A stretch of DNA of 43,979 bases from an uncultured Bacteroidales bacterium (GTDB lineage Bacteria; Bacteroidota; Bacteroidia; Bacteroidales; Bacteroidaceae), in assembly GCA_945828345.1 (NCBI GenBank), contig CALZRA010000004.1:1-43979 (forward strand). Direction: 5' to 3'. Below, piece after piece: positions 8,506-16,304 of this stretch (position 1 is the stretch's first letter; each line of letters starts with the position of its first letter). The notes beneath the pieces are model-generated. The model was not told where the DNA came from, did not search any database, and worked only from the letters and a program-made list of their open reading frames with translations. The position numbers and the translations under genes are program-made.

Positions 8506-10776
8506 ATGCAAAGATTCATCCTGTTTCTGCTACTGCACCTGCCGCTGTGTCTCGGGGCACAAAACATACGTCCCACCGATGCGCAGTATGAAGCGTCCAG
8601 ACGCAGTTCCGGCTTTGACAACAACAGCACGGACAGCAAGACCGAAAAGACGGATGTGCCCGAGGGCATTTATGCCTGGACGGTCTCGCCGCGCTTTGGT
8701 TCGCTACTGTCTGTACCTCTCGACACCGTGCCACACGGATTCCAGAACGAAAATGCTACCGACGGACCGCGAGGCCACTATAACTACACGGGCAACCTCA
8801 GTGCGCCCCGCATTTCGCGGCTCTTCACCGAACAGGGGGCCAACATGCAGCAGCACCCCTTCATTTTCTATCTGCCCTACGACTATTTCCTGCGTCAGCC
8901 GGGAGAGCTGCTCTACACCAACACCAAGTCACCGTTTACCAACATCACCTACCATTCATGCGGCAACAAGACGAATGGCGAAGACCGCCTGCAAGCTCTT
9001 TTTGCCGTGAACTCGGGCAAGAAGCTTGGCTTCGGCGGCCGGGCTGACTATGCCTATGGCCGCGGCTATTACCAGGCCCAGTCTACAGCCCACTTCGACG
9101 GCATGGTCTACGCCTCCTACATCGGCGAGCAGTACAGACTCCACGCCTATGTAAGGCGAAACTTCCTGAAGAACAGGGAAAATGGCGGCATTGAGAACGA
9201 TGACTACGTAAACCGGCCCGAAAGCTTCCCCACGCGTTACAGCTCGGCTGACATGCCTGTGAACCTGTCGCGTGCATGGAACAAGATGGAAGGTACACAG
9301 GTGTATCTGACCCACCGCTACAGCTTAGGCTTCCGCCGCTACCGCAACGCACTGGGCCAAGAGGTCGAAGCTCCCACCCTGCCCGAAAAGACCCAGCCTG
9401 CTTCCTCCGACAGCACAGCACAGCCCAACGCCGCCGCAACAGCGGCACCGGGCAAGCGCACGCCCCGACTGCCGCGCCTCAACAAGGAACAGGCCCAGGC
9501 TAACGGGAAGAAAGGTAACGGCAAACAGGAAGACGGACTGGCCGAAGACAAACAAGAGGCTGACAGCACACGCATCACCAGCGAGTTCGTGCCTGTTACA
9601 AGCTTCATACATACCTTTTGCCTGAATGACAACCTGCGCCGCTTCCAGTCGCACGAAAAGAACAATGACGACAACCCCGGCTACTTTGCCGACTTCTTCC
9701 TGCCAGGCGATTCGGCCAACGACCGCATGCACCACTTCGGCGTGGAGAACACCTTGGCCTTTGAGTTGCATGAAGGCTTCAACCGCTGGATGAAGATGGG
9801 GCTGCGCCTGTACGGCAAACATGAACTGGCTCAGTTCAGCTTCCGCCTGCCCTATGCCGAAGGGTTGCTGCCCCAGCGCGTATTTACCGAGAACTACTTC
9901 ACGGTAGGCGCCCAGCTGCTCAGCCAGCAAAGCCCCATTGTGCGCTATCAGGTGTTGGGCGAAATACGCACCACAGGTACCGACTGGGGAGAGTTCAACA
10001 TCGAAGGCAACGCCTCGCTGAACATTCCGCTGCGACGCGACAGTCTGCACTTTACGGCAGAAGGCTTCGTGCGCAACGAACGCCCCTCGTTCTATCTGCG
10101 CAACTACTATGCGCGCAATGCATGGTGGACCAATGACAACCTCGACAAGCAGTTGCGCACACGGGTGAGCGGAACACTGCGCTACCGGCAGACAGCGCTC
10201 ACGGCCTCGCTCGAAAACATCCAGAACTATCTCTATTTCCAAGAAACGCTGGTTCCCTACACCGCTACCGACGGCTACGACAACTTCCGCCACGGCGTGC
10301 AGGTTGCACAGACGTCGCAGAACACGCAACTGGTGGCCGTCACCCTGAGCCACAACCAGCAATGGGGCGTGCTCCACTGGGACAACGAGCTGACCTGGCA
10401 GACCTCGACCAACAAGGAGGTGCTGCCCGTACCCGACTTCACGGGCTACAGCAACCTGTACCTGCTCTTCCGCATCGCACGGGTGTTACAAACGGAGATG
10501 GGGGCTGACATACGCTACTTCACCCGCTACCATGCGCCGACCTATTCGCCCATCATCGGGCAGTATGCGGTGCAGGACCCCGAATCCCGCGTTTCGATCG
10601 GCAACTACCCCATCATCAACGCCTACGCCAACTTCCACCTGAAACGCACCCGTTTCTACATCATGGGCTCACATGTGAATGCCAAGTCTGGCTCAGGCAA
10701 CCCCTTCTTAGTGCCCCACTATCCGCTGAACGGCTTCACCCTGCGCATCGGCATCTCCTGGAATTTCATCAATTAA
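8506..10776 (+). CDS. Putative outer-membrane porin (Porin_10-like)
   Basis: This is a 756-residue outer-membrane beta-barrel protein resembling the Bacteroidetes 'putative porin' family. The signal peptide is MQRFILFLLLHLPLCLGAQ. The body is full of alternating aromatic strands (for example YRLHAYVRRNF, LRLYGKHELAQFSF), and the chain ends with aromatic GISWNFIN as expected for barrel assembly. A low-complexity stretch rich in Ala, Pro, Gln and Lys (about residues 290-370) is probably a large loop or a poorly structured insert. I chose the ATG at 8506 because it begins the signal peptide; the ATG-less upstream extension overlaps the hairpin at 8435-8459. The gene ends in a repeat hairpin and converges with the GH5 gene. 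Confidence 0.85.
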   Translation: MQRFILFLLLHLPLCLGAQNIRPTDAQYEASRRSSGFDNNSTDSKTEKTDVPEGIYAWTVSPRFGSLLSVPLDTVPHGFQNENATDGPRGHYNYTGNLSAPRISRLFTEQGANMQQHPFIFYLPYDYFLRQPGELLYTNTKSPFTNITYHSCGNKTNGEDRLQALFAVNSGKKLGFGGRADYAYGRGYYQAQSTAHFDGMVYASYIGEQYRLHAYVRRNFLKNRENGGIENDDYVNRPESFPTRYSSADMPVNLSRAWNKMEGTQVYLTHRYSLGFRRYRNALGQEVEAPTLPEKTQPASSDSTAQPNAAATAAPGKRTPRLPRLNKEQAQANGKKGNGKQEDGLAEDKQEADSTRITSEFVPVTSFIHTFCLNDNLRRFQSHEKNNDDNPGYFADFFLPGDSANDRMHHFGVENTLAFELHEGFNRWMKMGLRLYGKHELAQFSFRLPYAEGLLPQRVFTENYFTVGAQLLSQQSPIVRYQVLGEIRTTGTDWGEFNIEGNASLNIPLRRDSLHFTAEGFVRNERPSFYLRNYYARNAWWTNDNLDKQLRTRVSGTLRYRQTALTASLENIQNYLYFQETLVPYTATDGYDNFRHGVQVAQTSQNTQLVAVTLSHNQQWGVLHWDNELTWQTSTNKEVLPVPDFTGYSNLYLLFRIARVLQTEMGADIRYFTRYHAPTYSPIIGQYAVQDPESRVSIGNYPIINAYANFHLKRTRFYIMGSHVNAKSGSGNPFLVPHYPLNGFTLRIGISWNFIN

Positions 10777-10777
10777 A

Positions 10778-11019
10778 GTTTCAGGTTTCAGGAGGATTCA
10801 GGATTCAGGTTTCAAGTTTCAGGAGGTTTCTGGTTTCATAACATGCTTTGCTACTTCTATCCAAAGAGCAAAATGCGCCTAAGAGCGTACATATGATAGA
10901 AGTAAAGATTCTGAAACCTGAAACCTCCTGAAACCTGAAACCTCCTGAAACCTGAAACCTCCTGAAACCTCCTGAAACCTGAAACCTGAATCCTGAAACC
11001 TCCTGAAACCTGAAACCTG
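10778..11019 (+). repeat. GGTTTCA short-unit repeat hairpin, locus 2, with nested stem
   Basis: Starting just after the porin stop, GTTTCAGG units (with GATTCAGG variants) run from 10778 to about 10835. The complementary CCTGAAAC units run from about 10910 to 11019. The interior is unrelated sequence and contains its own perfect 10-bp inverted repeat, TACTTCTATC (10852-10861) with GATAGAAGTA (10895-10904). The right arm ends 12 nt before the stop of the convergent GH5 gene, so the element fills the whole gap between two convergent genes. Confidence 0.88.
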
Positions 11020-11030
11020 TTTATAACAAC

Positions 11031-12371
11031 CTAAGGACGCTTCCCCGCTGCCTGCCGAATCAGCTTCAAGGTGGAAAAGTCTGTGTTGAACACCGAATAC
11101 CAGCCCTGCGGCTCGTGCGGCGGGTCACACAGATAGTCAGCACCTGGTTCCCACACTTCGGCCGAAGGCCTGCCCATTCCGCCCCAACCCCAAAAGTTGC
11201 AGCCTGCCAGCGCGCCCTCATTGTCGCGACTCTGCCGGCATTGCGTAAACACAAAGCTATAGAAGGCATCACGCGCCTGGGTGGATGAACCGGGCGTAAG
11301 GAAATTGCCGTCGCGCGGATAGCCAAATTCTTCTACCACATAAGGTTTGTCGAGCTGCCGCGCCAGGCGGTCGTGCTGCTCCAGATAATGGCCGCATTTC
11401 TCATAGACACGCGGCAAGGACTCCAGCAAGGCCCCACGCGAAACCCAGCCCCACATGGTTGGCCACAGGTGGACAGTGATGTAATCGATGTCGGCACAGG
11501 CATGGATGCGACGGCACAAGACCTCGTCCATCAGGCAGCCCACCACACCTTCACTGCCCGTCGACACCAAGTGGTGCGGGTCGAGCTGCTTGATGAGTGC
11601 CGCCGTCTGGCGCACCCATGTCACGAAGGCTTCGGCATTGTCGGCGGCAAAAGGACGCGGCTCGTTACACAGCTGCCAAGCCATGATGGTCGGGTCATCG
11701 GCATAGGCCACACCTGTCAGCGAATTGGTGCGGCTCACCACGCTCCTCACGAAGTCGGCAAAAAGGTTGCGTGCCGCCTCGTCACGGAAGAACTGGGCCG
11801 CATAGGCCACATAATCGTTGTAGCCCTCCCCGTGTGCATCGGGCGATGGACCGTGTCCTGTGGCCTGAAGGTAGAAGCCATATCCCCCACTCCAGTCCCA
11901 TGAATTGGTCAGGTAGATGACGGCCAGCATGTCGCGCCGCTTCATCTCGGCCAACATGAAATCGAGACCTGCCAGCAACGAATCGTTGAGCTGTCCCGGA
12001 GCCGGCTGCAAGCAGGGCGTGACGGTCCGCGTCATGCAGCTGCCAGCATCGGCCCCTACAAGAATGCGCAGGTTGTCTACTCCCAAAGCCTGTAAGGAAT
12101 CCAGTTCGGCACACAGTCTGTGGCGGTCTCCCCCAGTGCCCAAACTGCCCAGAATCGGACCGTACCACAAATTCGTTCCCACAAAATAGTAAGGCTCCGA
12201 CTGGCCCGCACGATAGAAGTGCGTGCCGCGTACCCGCACGAAACCTGCCGCCGTCTGCTTCTCTGGCAAACGGTCAGCTTGCAAGCCGGCCGGCATCAAC
12301 CAGCCTGCCGTCACCAGCAACCCGCACAACAGACAGGCTGCAAGCCTTTGGGTCATGAACTTCAAACTCAT
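11031..12371 (-). CDS. Secreted GH5 glycoside hydrolase, mannan endo-beta-1,4-mannosidase-like
   Basis: This is a 446-residue exported glycoside hydrolase with the GH5 clan-A TIM-barrel signatures, closest in feel to subfamily 7 endo-mannanases. The signal peptide is MSLKFMTQRLAACLLCGLL with a cleavage region near MPAGLQA. The barrel begins with FVRVRGTHFYRAGQSEPYYF and FVGTNLWYG. The acid/base Glu is in WQLCNEPRPF (about residue 237), and the nucleophile Glu is in YVVEEFGYPRDGN (about 346). I chose the ATG at 12371; a longer frame to 12449 would place extra residues before the signal peptide. The gene lies 92 nt downstream of smpB on the same strand and could be read from the smpB promoter. 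Mannan as substrate is inferred from the family. Confidence 0.85.
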   Translation of the reverse strand: MSLKFMTQRLAACLLCGLLVTAGWLMPAGLQADRLPEKQTAAGFVRVRGTHFYRAGQSEPYYFVGTNLWYGPILGSLGTGGDRHRLCAELDSLQALGVDNLRILVGADAGSCMTRTVTPCLQPAPGQLNDSLLAGLDFMLAEMKRRDMLAVIYLTNSWDWSGGYGFYLQATGHGPSPDAHGEGYNDYVAYAAQFFRDEAARNLFADFVRSVVSRTNSLTGVAYADDPTIMAWQLCNEPRPFAADNAEAFVTWVRQTAALIKQLDPHHLVSTGSEGVVGCLMDEVLCRRIHACADIDYITVHLWPTMWGWVSRGALLESLPRVYEKCGHYLEQHDRLARQLDKPYVVEEFGYPRDGNFLTPGSSTQARDAFYSFVFTQCRQSRDNEGALAGCNFWGWGGMGRPSAEVWEPGADYLCDPPHEPQGWYSVFNTDFSTLKLIRQAAGKRP

Positions 12372-12463
12372 GGTGAAAATAAATGTTGAAGGTCTGTCGG
12401 AACAAGGAGAGTTGACCCCGTTCAGGCAGACAGTCCGATGATAGCCCACCCCATGCGCCGCTG

Positions 12464-12940
12464 TCAGAACGCCACCTTCTTGGCACGATCGATCTCGCGG
12501 CGGTCTTGTTTCTCCTTCAGCGAAGCCCGCTTGTCATATTCCTTCTTACCCCGACACAGCGCAAGCACCACCTTGGCCAGTCCCTTTTCGTCCAGATAGA
12601 TGCGCAAGGGCACCAACGTGAAACCCGGCGTGCGCGTTTCGTTCTGCAAGTTGCGTATCTCCTTGCGGTTCAGCAATAGTTTCCGGTCACGCCGTGCTGC
12701 ATGGTTGTTGTAGGAGCCAAATTCATACGGCGCGATATAGGCATTCTTCATCCACACCTCGCCATCGTGAATGAAACAGAAGGTATCGACCAGGCTGGCC
12801 TTGCCTGCACGAATGCTCTTGATTTCAGTGCCGCAAAGGACGATGCCCGCCGTGTATTTGTCGATAATCAGAAAGTCGTGTTCCGCCCGCTTGTTCTTGA
12901 TGTTGATGCGCGAAGCAGGCAATATTTTGGGTTTGTTCAT
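12464..12940 (-). CDS. smpB: SsrA-binding protein SmpB
   Basis: SmpB binds the tRNA-like part of tmRNA and delivers it to stalled ribosomes. The 158-residue protein has the expected beta-barrel sequence: [34 protein letters not shown] and [13 protein letters not shown]. It ends in the basic tail [10 protein letters not shown], which becomes helical in the ribosomal mRNA channel. The start is taken at 12940 (MNKPKIL); an in-frame ATG at 12961 would add seven residues. A near-consensus -7 box lies at 12983-12976. The tmRNA gene is about 0.9 kb upstream on the same strand, so both partners of trans-translation are linked here. Confidence 0.96.
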   Translation of the reverse strand: MNKPKILPASRINIKNKRAEHDFLIIDKYTAGIVLCGTEIKSIRAGKASLVDTFCFIHDGEVWMKNAYIAPYEFGSYNNHAARRDRKLLLNRKEIRNLQNETRTPGFTLVPLRIYLDEKGLAKVVLALCRGKKEYDKRASLKEKQDRREIDRAKKVAF

Positions 12941-12975
12941 AAGCTTGGAAGGTTGAAACATTCAAAAATGCGGCG

Positions 12976-12983
12976 TAAAAGTA
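12976..12983 (-). promoter_or_regulatory. Probable smpB -7 box (TACTTTTA)
   Basis: The minus-strand octamer TACTTTTA differs from TAnnTTTG only at the last base and lies 36 nt before the smpB ATG. The match is weaker than at the other promoters in this window. Confidence 0.4.
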
Positions 12984-13117
12984 CTGCTTTCTGCGCACAG
13001 GAGCGCAGTTTGTCTGCCACAAAGTGTGCCGAACAGGCCGTTTGCGGACGTTTGCGGACGGCCATAGGCTGACACTCCTTATTATATATAGCCACTCGGC
13101 ACTTGGCTTTTCTGAAT

Positions 13118-13180
13118 CGGCATATAGGAAAAACAATTCGACATGTAGGAAAAACAACTCGACATGTAGGAAAAACGAAA
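13118..13180. repeat. Three tandem copies of a 21-bp repeat
   Basis: Three units, each containing CATRTAGGAAAAAC, start at 13118, 13139 and 13160. The first differs slightly (CATATAGG instead of CATGTAGG), and the third drifts at its end. A short direct duplication GTTTGCGGAC sits upstream at about 13044-13063, inside an inverted GGCCGT/ACGGCC. The 427 nt between smpB and the small gene (12941-13368) hold only these repeats, the smpB promoter and the hairpins listed separately. Confidence 0.75.
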
Positions 13181-13218
13181 TGCCGCACTGTCAGGCAAGT
13201 GCCCTCAGGCCATTTATA

Positions 13219-13251
13219 AAAAGGCACGCTTCCGGTTGGAGCGTGCCTTTT
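13219..13251. terminator. Strong bidirectional terminator hairpin
   Basis: AAAAGGCACGCT (13219-13230) and AGCGTGCCTTTT (13240-13251) form a perfect 12-bp stem with a 9-nt loop, flanked by A and T runs. It can serve as an intrinsic terminator in either direction, most usefully for the small minus-strand gene that ends at 13369. A second 9-bp inverted repeat, AGGTTTCGA (13260-13268) with TCGAAACCT (13280-13288), lies next to it. Confidence 0.8.
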
Positions 13252-13368
13252 GAGATGTGAGGTTTCGACACCCGTGCCCTCGAAACCTATATCTTATGAT
13301 AGTAGCGCAACGCAGTCGCCGACAAACCGCACTGCCACTTCATTGTTCAGATGCTAATCGCAGCGGCA

Positions 13369-13515
13369 TCAGCTTAGTGCCGCGCGTGGAGCCGAAGCTG
13401 AGTTTTGCAGTTTTTCCAGCTCTCGCATCAGTCGCTGGCACATGGTTCCGTTGCCCATGGCCTTGTACCGCTCCATGCGGTAAGTGATAGATTCGAACAA
13501 ATTCTTCTTTTCCAT
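13369..13515 (-). CDS. Small uncharacterised protein (48 aa)
   Basis: A 48-codon frame starts MEKKNLFESITYRMERYKA and ends NSASAPRAALS. It is charged and predicted helical (repeated Glu, Arg, Lys and Leu; MCQRLMRELEKLQ), soluble and without a signal peptide. Support comes from a perfect -7 box at 13638-13631 on the same strand and a strong terminator downstream at 13219-13251. In-frame ATGs at 13578 and 13602 would lengthen it, but their sequence (Lys/Arg-rich, low complexity) looks like leader. I do not recognise the family. The leader would be about 110 nt with the chosen start. Confidence 0.6.
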   Translation of the reverse strand: MEKKNLFESITYRMERYKAMGNGTMCQRLMRELEKLQNSASAPRAALS

Positions 13516-13630
13516 GTTCAGTTTCGTCTTTATGTCACCCCTATTTTTCTTTTTGTCAGATTGGCTGCACGCAACCATTTGCAGGGGCAACCAGTTAAAC
13601 ATAGTTTTTGTGTGTCTCTTAAATCCGGTG

Positions 13631-13638
13631 CAAAGATA
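13631..13638 (-). promoter_or_regulatory. -7 box TATCTTTG upstream of the 48-aa gene
   Basis: TATCTTTG on the minus strand matches TAnnTTTG exactly and is followed by an AT-rich leader that leads to the small gene at 13515. I see no clear -33 element. Confidence 0.6.
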
Positions 13639-13821
13639 GCACCAGCGCAACCTCCCTACCAATAAAAGCCATAAAAATCGCCAGCCCTCGCGAAAATTTA
13701 TCATTTAGAAAGTGCATCCGCCACATCTGCATGACAATTCAGCCCCACATTACCTCTCACCTATCAACCTGCTGGGCCTTTATATTCCCAAATCCCCTAC
13801 GAACAGGCATAATAAAACAAT

Positions 13822-13856
13822 GGCCGTAACCCACTTTTGATTCGGGAGTTACGGCC
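13822..13856 (-). terminator. ssrA intrinsic terminator
   Basis: GGCCGTAAC (13822-13830) and GTTACGGCC (13848-13856) form a perfect 9-bp stem with a 17-nt loop. Reading the minus strand, it begins six bases after the tmRNA 3' end and is followed by a T-rich run (ATTGTTTTATT). This is a good factor-independent terminator for ssrA. The rest of the gap 13516-13821 contains the small-gene promoter, and I see nothing else in it. Confidence 0.85.
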
Positions 13857-13861
13857 CTAAG

Positions 13862-14259
13862 TGGACCAGGAGGGGTTCGAACCCTCGTCCAAACGAGGAA
13901 GCAATAGGCTTTCTACACGCTTATCATCGCTTCGGTTTTCGAGTGCAGGCAAGACCGATGCTACCAACCTACACCTTATCCTCTAAGAAGTTTCGCTGTC
14001 GGCGCGAGGCCGCCGGCAACTATCTCCGGTTTATCCGCACCACCTGATCAAGACGCTCCGGAGCATGTAGCTCTTGGGTGATGTCTCGTTCCAGCACCTT
14101 GTGCCGGAATAAAGCTAATCTACTGTACTTCGATTAAGCAGCGAGAGCAAAGTTGTTTTCGCCAGTTAAATTGATGAAAGCCGAGATTTAAGTGCCCACT
14201 TTCAGGCGCACTGCGTGCTTACATACCACTCCGACCCGCTGTCAAATCCAGTCTGGCCC
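13862..14259 (-). ncRNA. ssrA: Transfer-messenger RNA (tmRNA, 10Sa RNA)
   Basis: This is a one-piece tmRNA of 398 nt that rescues ribosomes stalled on broken mRNAs. The 5' end GGGCCAGACTGGATTTGACA is at 14259, and the 3' end GGGTTCGAACCCCTCCTGG with TCCA closes the acceptor stem at 13862. The 7-bp acceptor contains a G3:U70 wobble, the alanine identity element. The T-arm GGTTCGAACC is intact, and CCA is not encoded. The tag frame is at 14163-14134. The region between tag and T-arm is long enough for the usual pseudoknots. The gene has its own -7 box (14277-14270) and terminator (13822-13856). smpB lies downstream on the same strand. Confidence 0.97.
14134..14163 (-). CDS. tmRNA proteolysis tag, (A)GENNFALAA
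   Basis: The resume codon GGC is preceded by AATTTAACT. The frame reads GENNFALAA followed by TAA. With the alanine from charged tmRNA, the tag is AGENNFALAA. The C-terminal ALAA is the classical ClpXP/ClpAP recognition end. The Phe before ALAA takes the place of the Tyr seen in many tags. Confidence 0.95.
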   Translation of the reverse strand, partial: GENNFALAA

Positions 14260-14269
14260 GTATGCGCTG

Positions 14270-14277
14270 CAAAGTTA
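14270..14277 (-). promoter_or_regulatory. ssrA -7 box (TAACTTTG)
   Basis: TAACTTTG on the minus strand matches TAnnTTTG exactly and ends 10 nt before the mature tmRNA 5' end. Transcription probably starts a few bases upstream of the mature end, leaving a short 5' piece for RNase P to remove. It is divergent from the kdsA promoter at 14461. Confidence 0.75.
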
Positions 14278-14460
14278 TACATTTTGCGAGAAACTCACCG
14301 GGCATGCCGCAAAAAGTATGAAAAAAACACAGCAATAAGGCTTTACGGAGGCATAAAGAGCTTTGAAAAGGACATTAAAGCCAGCTCTGCTGCCCGGCTT
14401 TTGCTCATGACGGCAAAATAAAATCTCACGGCCTTCTACACCTTATTCGATGATTATATG

Positions 14461-14468
14461 TACATTTG
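14461..14468 (+). promoter_or_regulatory. kdsA -7 box (TACATTTG)
   Basis: TACATTTG is a perfect TAnnTTTG match 23 nt before the kdsA ATG at 14492, giving a leader of about 15-20 nt. The 14278-14460 stretch between the ssrA and kdsA promoters shows no other structure I can support. Confidence 0.7.
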
Positions 14469-14491
14469 CCCATCGAAAAAGAACCTTAACA

Positions 14492-15247
14492 ATGATGAAA
14501 CCTATATTTATTGCTGGTCCTTGCGTCATTGAGTCGGCTGAACTGCTCGACACGGTGGCGCAAGAGCTGGTGCGCATCAAGCAACTTACAGGGGCAGAAG
14601 TCTACTTTAAAGCCTCTTTCGACAAGGCCAACCGCACCTCGCTACGTTCCTTCCGCGGCCCGGGGCTGGAAAAGGGTCTGCAGATGCTGGCCGACATCAA
14701 GAGCAAATATGGACTGCCCCTGCTCACCGACATACACGAAAGCTATCAGGCAGAAGCTGCCGGCCAGGTGGTCGATGTGCTTCAAATCCCCGCTTTCCTG
14801 TGTCGCCAGACCGACCTGCTGGTACAGGCGGCTCGCACAGGACGCACGGTGAATATCAAGAAGGCTCAATTCCTGTCGGGCGAAGACATGCAATTCCCGG
14901 CCGAGAAATGCCGCGAATCGGGTGCCAAGGAGGTTTGGCTGACCGAACGCGGCAACATCTACGGCTACAACAATCTGGTGGTTGACTTCCGCAACCTGCC
15001 TCTCATGAAGCCCTTTGCCGACCGCATTGTCATGGACTGTACGCATTCCGTGCAGCGTCCCGGCGGTGCTGGAGGCAGCACAGGCGGCGACCGACGCTTT
15101 GTACCGCAAATGGCCTTGGCCGCTAAGGCTTTCGGTGCCGACGGTTACTTTGTCGAAACTCATCCCAATCCTACCAAAGCCCTGAGCGACGGACCTAACA
15201 TGCTGTATCTCAGCGACCTGGAACAACTCATCACCAGTCTGCTTTAA
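14492..15247 (+). CDS. kdsA: 3-deoxy-8-phosphooctulonate synthase (Kdo8P synthase)
   Basis: This enzyme condenses phosphoenolpyruvate with arabinose-5-phosphate to Kdo-8-phosphate for lipopolysaccharide core synthesis. The protein has about 251 residues. Family motifs in order: IAGPCVIES at the N-terminus, KASFDKANRTS, RGPGLEKGLQ, LTDIHE, QIPAFLCRQTDLL, VNIKKAQFLS, MDCTHSVQRPGG and a terminal VETHPNPTKALSDGPNML. Two ATGs in tandem (14492 and 14495) both fit; a longer upstream frame overlaps the promoter box at 14461-14468 and is unlikely. The next gene encodes the enzyme that makes its substrate arabinose-5-phosphate, 37 nt downstream, so the pair forms a Kdo supply operon. Confidence 0.97.
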   Translation: MMKPIFIAGPCVIESAELLDTVAQELVRIKQLTGAEVYFKASFDKANRTSLRSFRGPGLEKGLQMLADIKSKYGLPLLTDIHESYQAEAAGQVVDVLQIPAFLCRQTDLLVQAARTGRTVNIKKAQFLSGEDMQFPAEKCRESGAKEVWLTERGNIYGYNNLVVDFRNLPLMKPFADRIVMDCTHSVQRPGGAGGSTGGDRRFVPQMALAAKAFGADGYFVETHPNPTKALSDGPNMLYLSDLEQLITSLL

Positions 15248-15284
15248 CCCCCACGGCATCCACCTCCCAAACACTTATGCAACC

Positions 15285-16235
15285 ATGAGCCAGCGCACTG
15301 AAACTGCCATCAAATGCCTCCGCGACGAAGCCCAGGCACTGCTCGAACTGATTCCCAACATCGACGACGACTTCGACAAGGCCGTCGACACCATCCTGAA
15401 CTGTCAGGGCAAGCTGATTGTGACCGGCGTGGGCAAAAGCGGCCACATCGGTGCCAAGATAGCGGCCACGCTCTCCTCGACCGGCACGCCCAGCTTCTTC
15501 ATCAATCCGCTCGACGTGTTCCACGGCGACCTCGGCGTCATCCAGCCGCACGATGTGGTGCTGGCCATTTCCAACTCCGGCCAGACCGACGAGCTGCTGC
15601 GCTTCCTGCCCTACCTCACCGCCCACAAGGTACCGGTCATTGCCATGACGGGCAACCCGCAGTCACTGCTGGCGCAAAACGCCACGGCGCATCTCAACGC
15701 CTCGGTGCAGCGCGAAGCCTGTCCGCTCAATCTGGCTCCCACCTCCTCTACCACAGCGGCCTTAGCTCTGGGCGATGCCCTGGCCTGCGCACTGATGGAG
15801 GCCCGCCATTTCCAAGCCTCCGACTTTGCCATGTTCCATCCCGGCGGCTCATTAGGCAAACGGCTGCTCACCAAGGCGCGCGACGTGATGCGCACCGATG
15901 ACCTGCCCGTTATTGACCCGCAAACCAAGCTCGGCGAAGCAGTCATCCACATGAGTAACGGAAGGCTGGGCCTGTGTGTGGCCATGCAAGACAACCGGGT
16001 CGCAGGACTGATTACCGACGGCGACATACGCCGTGCCATGGAGAACTCGCAAGACAGCTTCTTCAGCCTCTGTGTGGCCGACATCATGACCACGCAGCCC
16101 AAGATGGTGTCGCCCGACACGAAAATCACCGAAATCGAACGCATTCTGCACCACCACAAGATTCACTCTGTGCTGGTGACCGATGCCGAACAACACCTGC
16201 TGGGCATAGTCGATTCGTTCCGCACCGTGCTCTGA
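15285..16235 (+). CDS. kdsD: Arabinose-5-phosphate isomerase (KpsF/GutQ/KdsD family)
   Basis: This isomerase converts ribulose-5-phosphate to arabinose-5-phosphate, the first committed step toward Kdo. It has 316 residues, the usual length. The N-terminal SIS sugar-isomerase domain has GKLIVTGVGKSGHIGAKIAA, FHGDLGVI and AISNSGQTDELL, then NLAPTSSTTAALALGDALA. Two CBS domains follow from about residue 205, with RDVMRTDDLPVI, AGLITDGDIRR and VADIMTTQPKMVSPD. It starts 37 nt after kdsA and is cotranscribed with it. Family members named KpsF, GutQ or KdsD share the reaction; the Kdo context argues for KdsD. Confidence 0.95.
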   Translation: MSQRTETAIKCLRDEAQALLELIPNIDDDFDKAVDTILNCQGKLIVTGVGKSGHIGAKIAATLSSTGTPSFFINPLDVFHGDLGVIQPHDVVLAISNSGQTDELLRFLPYLTAHKVPVIAMTGNPQSLLAQNATAHLNASVQREACPLNLAPTSSTTAALALGDALACALMEARHFQASDFAMFHPGGSLGKRLLTKARDVMRTDDLPVIDPQTKLGEAVIHMSNGRLGLCVAMQDNRVAGLITDGDIRRAMENSQDSFFSLCVADIMTTQPKMVSPDTKITEIERILHHHKIHSVLVTDAEQHLLGIVDSFRTVL

Positions 16236-16242
16236 CCCTACC

Positions 16243-16287
16243 CCTCGCCCATTATCCTGGGCCGTAAGAATATCTCTGAGGGCGAGG
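16243..16287 (+). terminator. Possible weak hairpin after kdsD
   Basis: CCTCGCCC (16243-16250) and GGGCGAGG (16280-16287) are complementary over 8 bp around a 29-nt loop, between the kdsD stop and the PLD gene. There is no T-run behind it, so termination is uncertain. Confidence 0.35.
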
Positions 16288-16304
16288 CTGCCTATCCAAA
16301 CACA

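Noticed and set aside
13024..13260. Open frame reading a YRKNNST-type 7-residue repeat
   Set aside because: The peptide repeat is just the translated 21-bp DNA repeat; no promoter or start context supports a gene.
13862..14259. tRNA gene at the tmRNA 3' end
   Set aside because: The TTCGAACC T-arm belongs to the tRNA-like domain of the tmRNA; its 5' partner lies 390 nt away and includes the tag frame.
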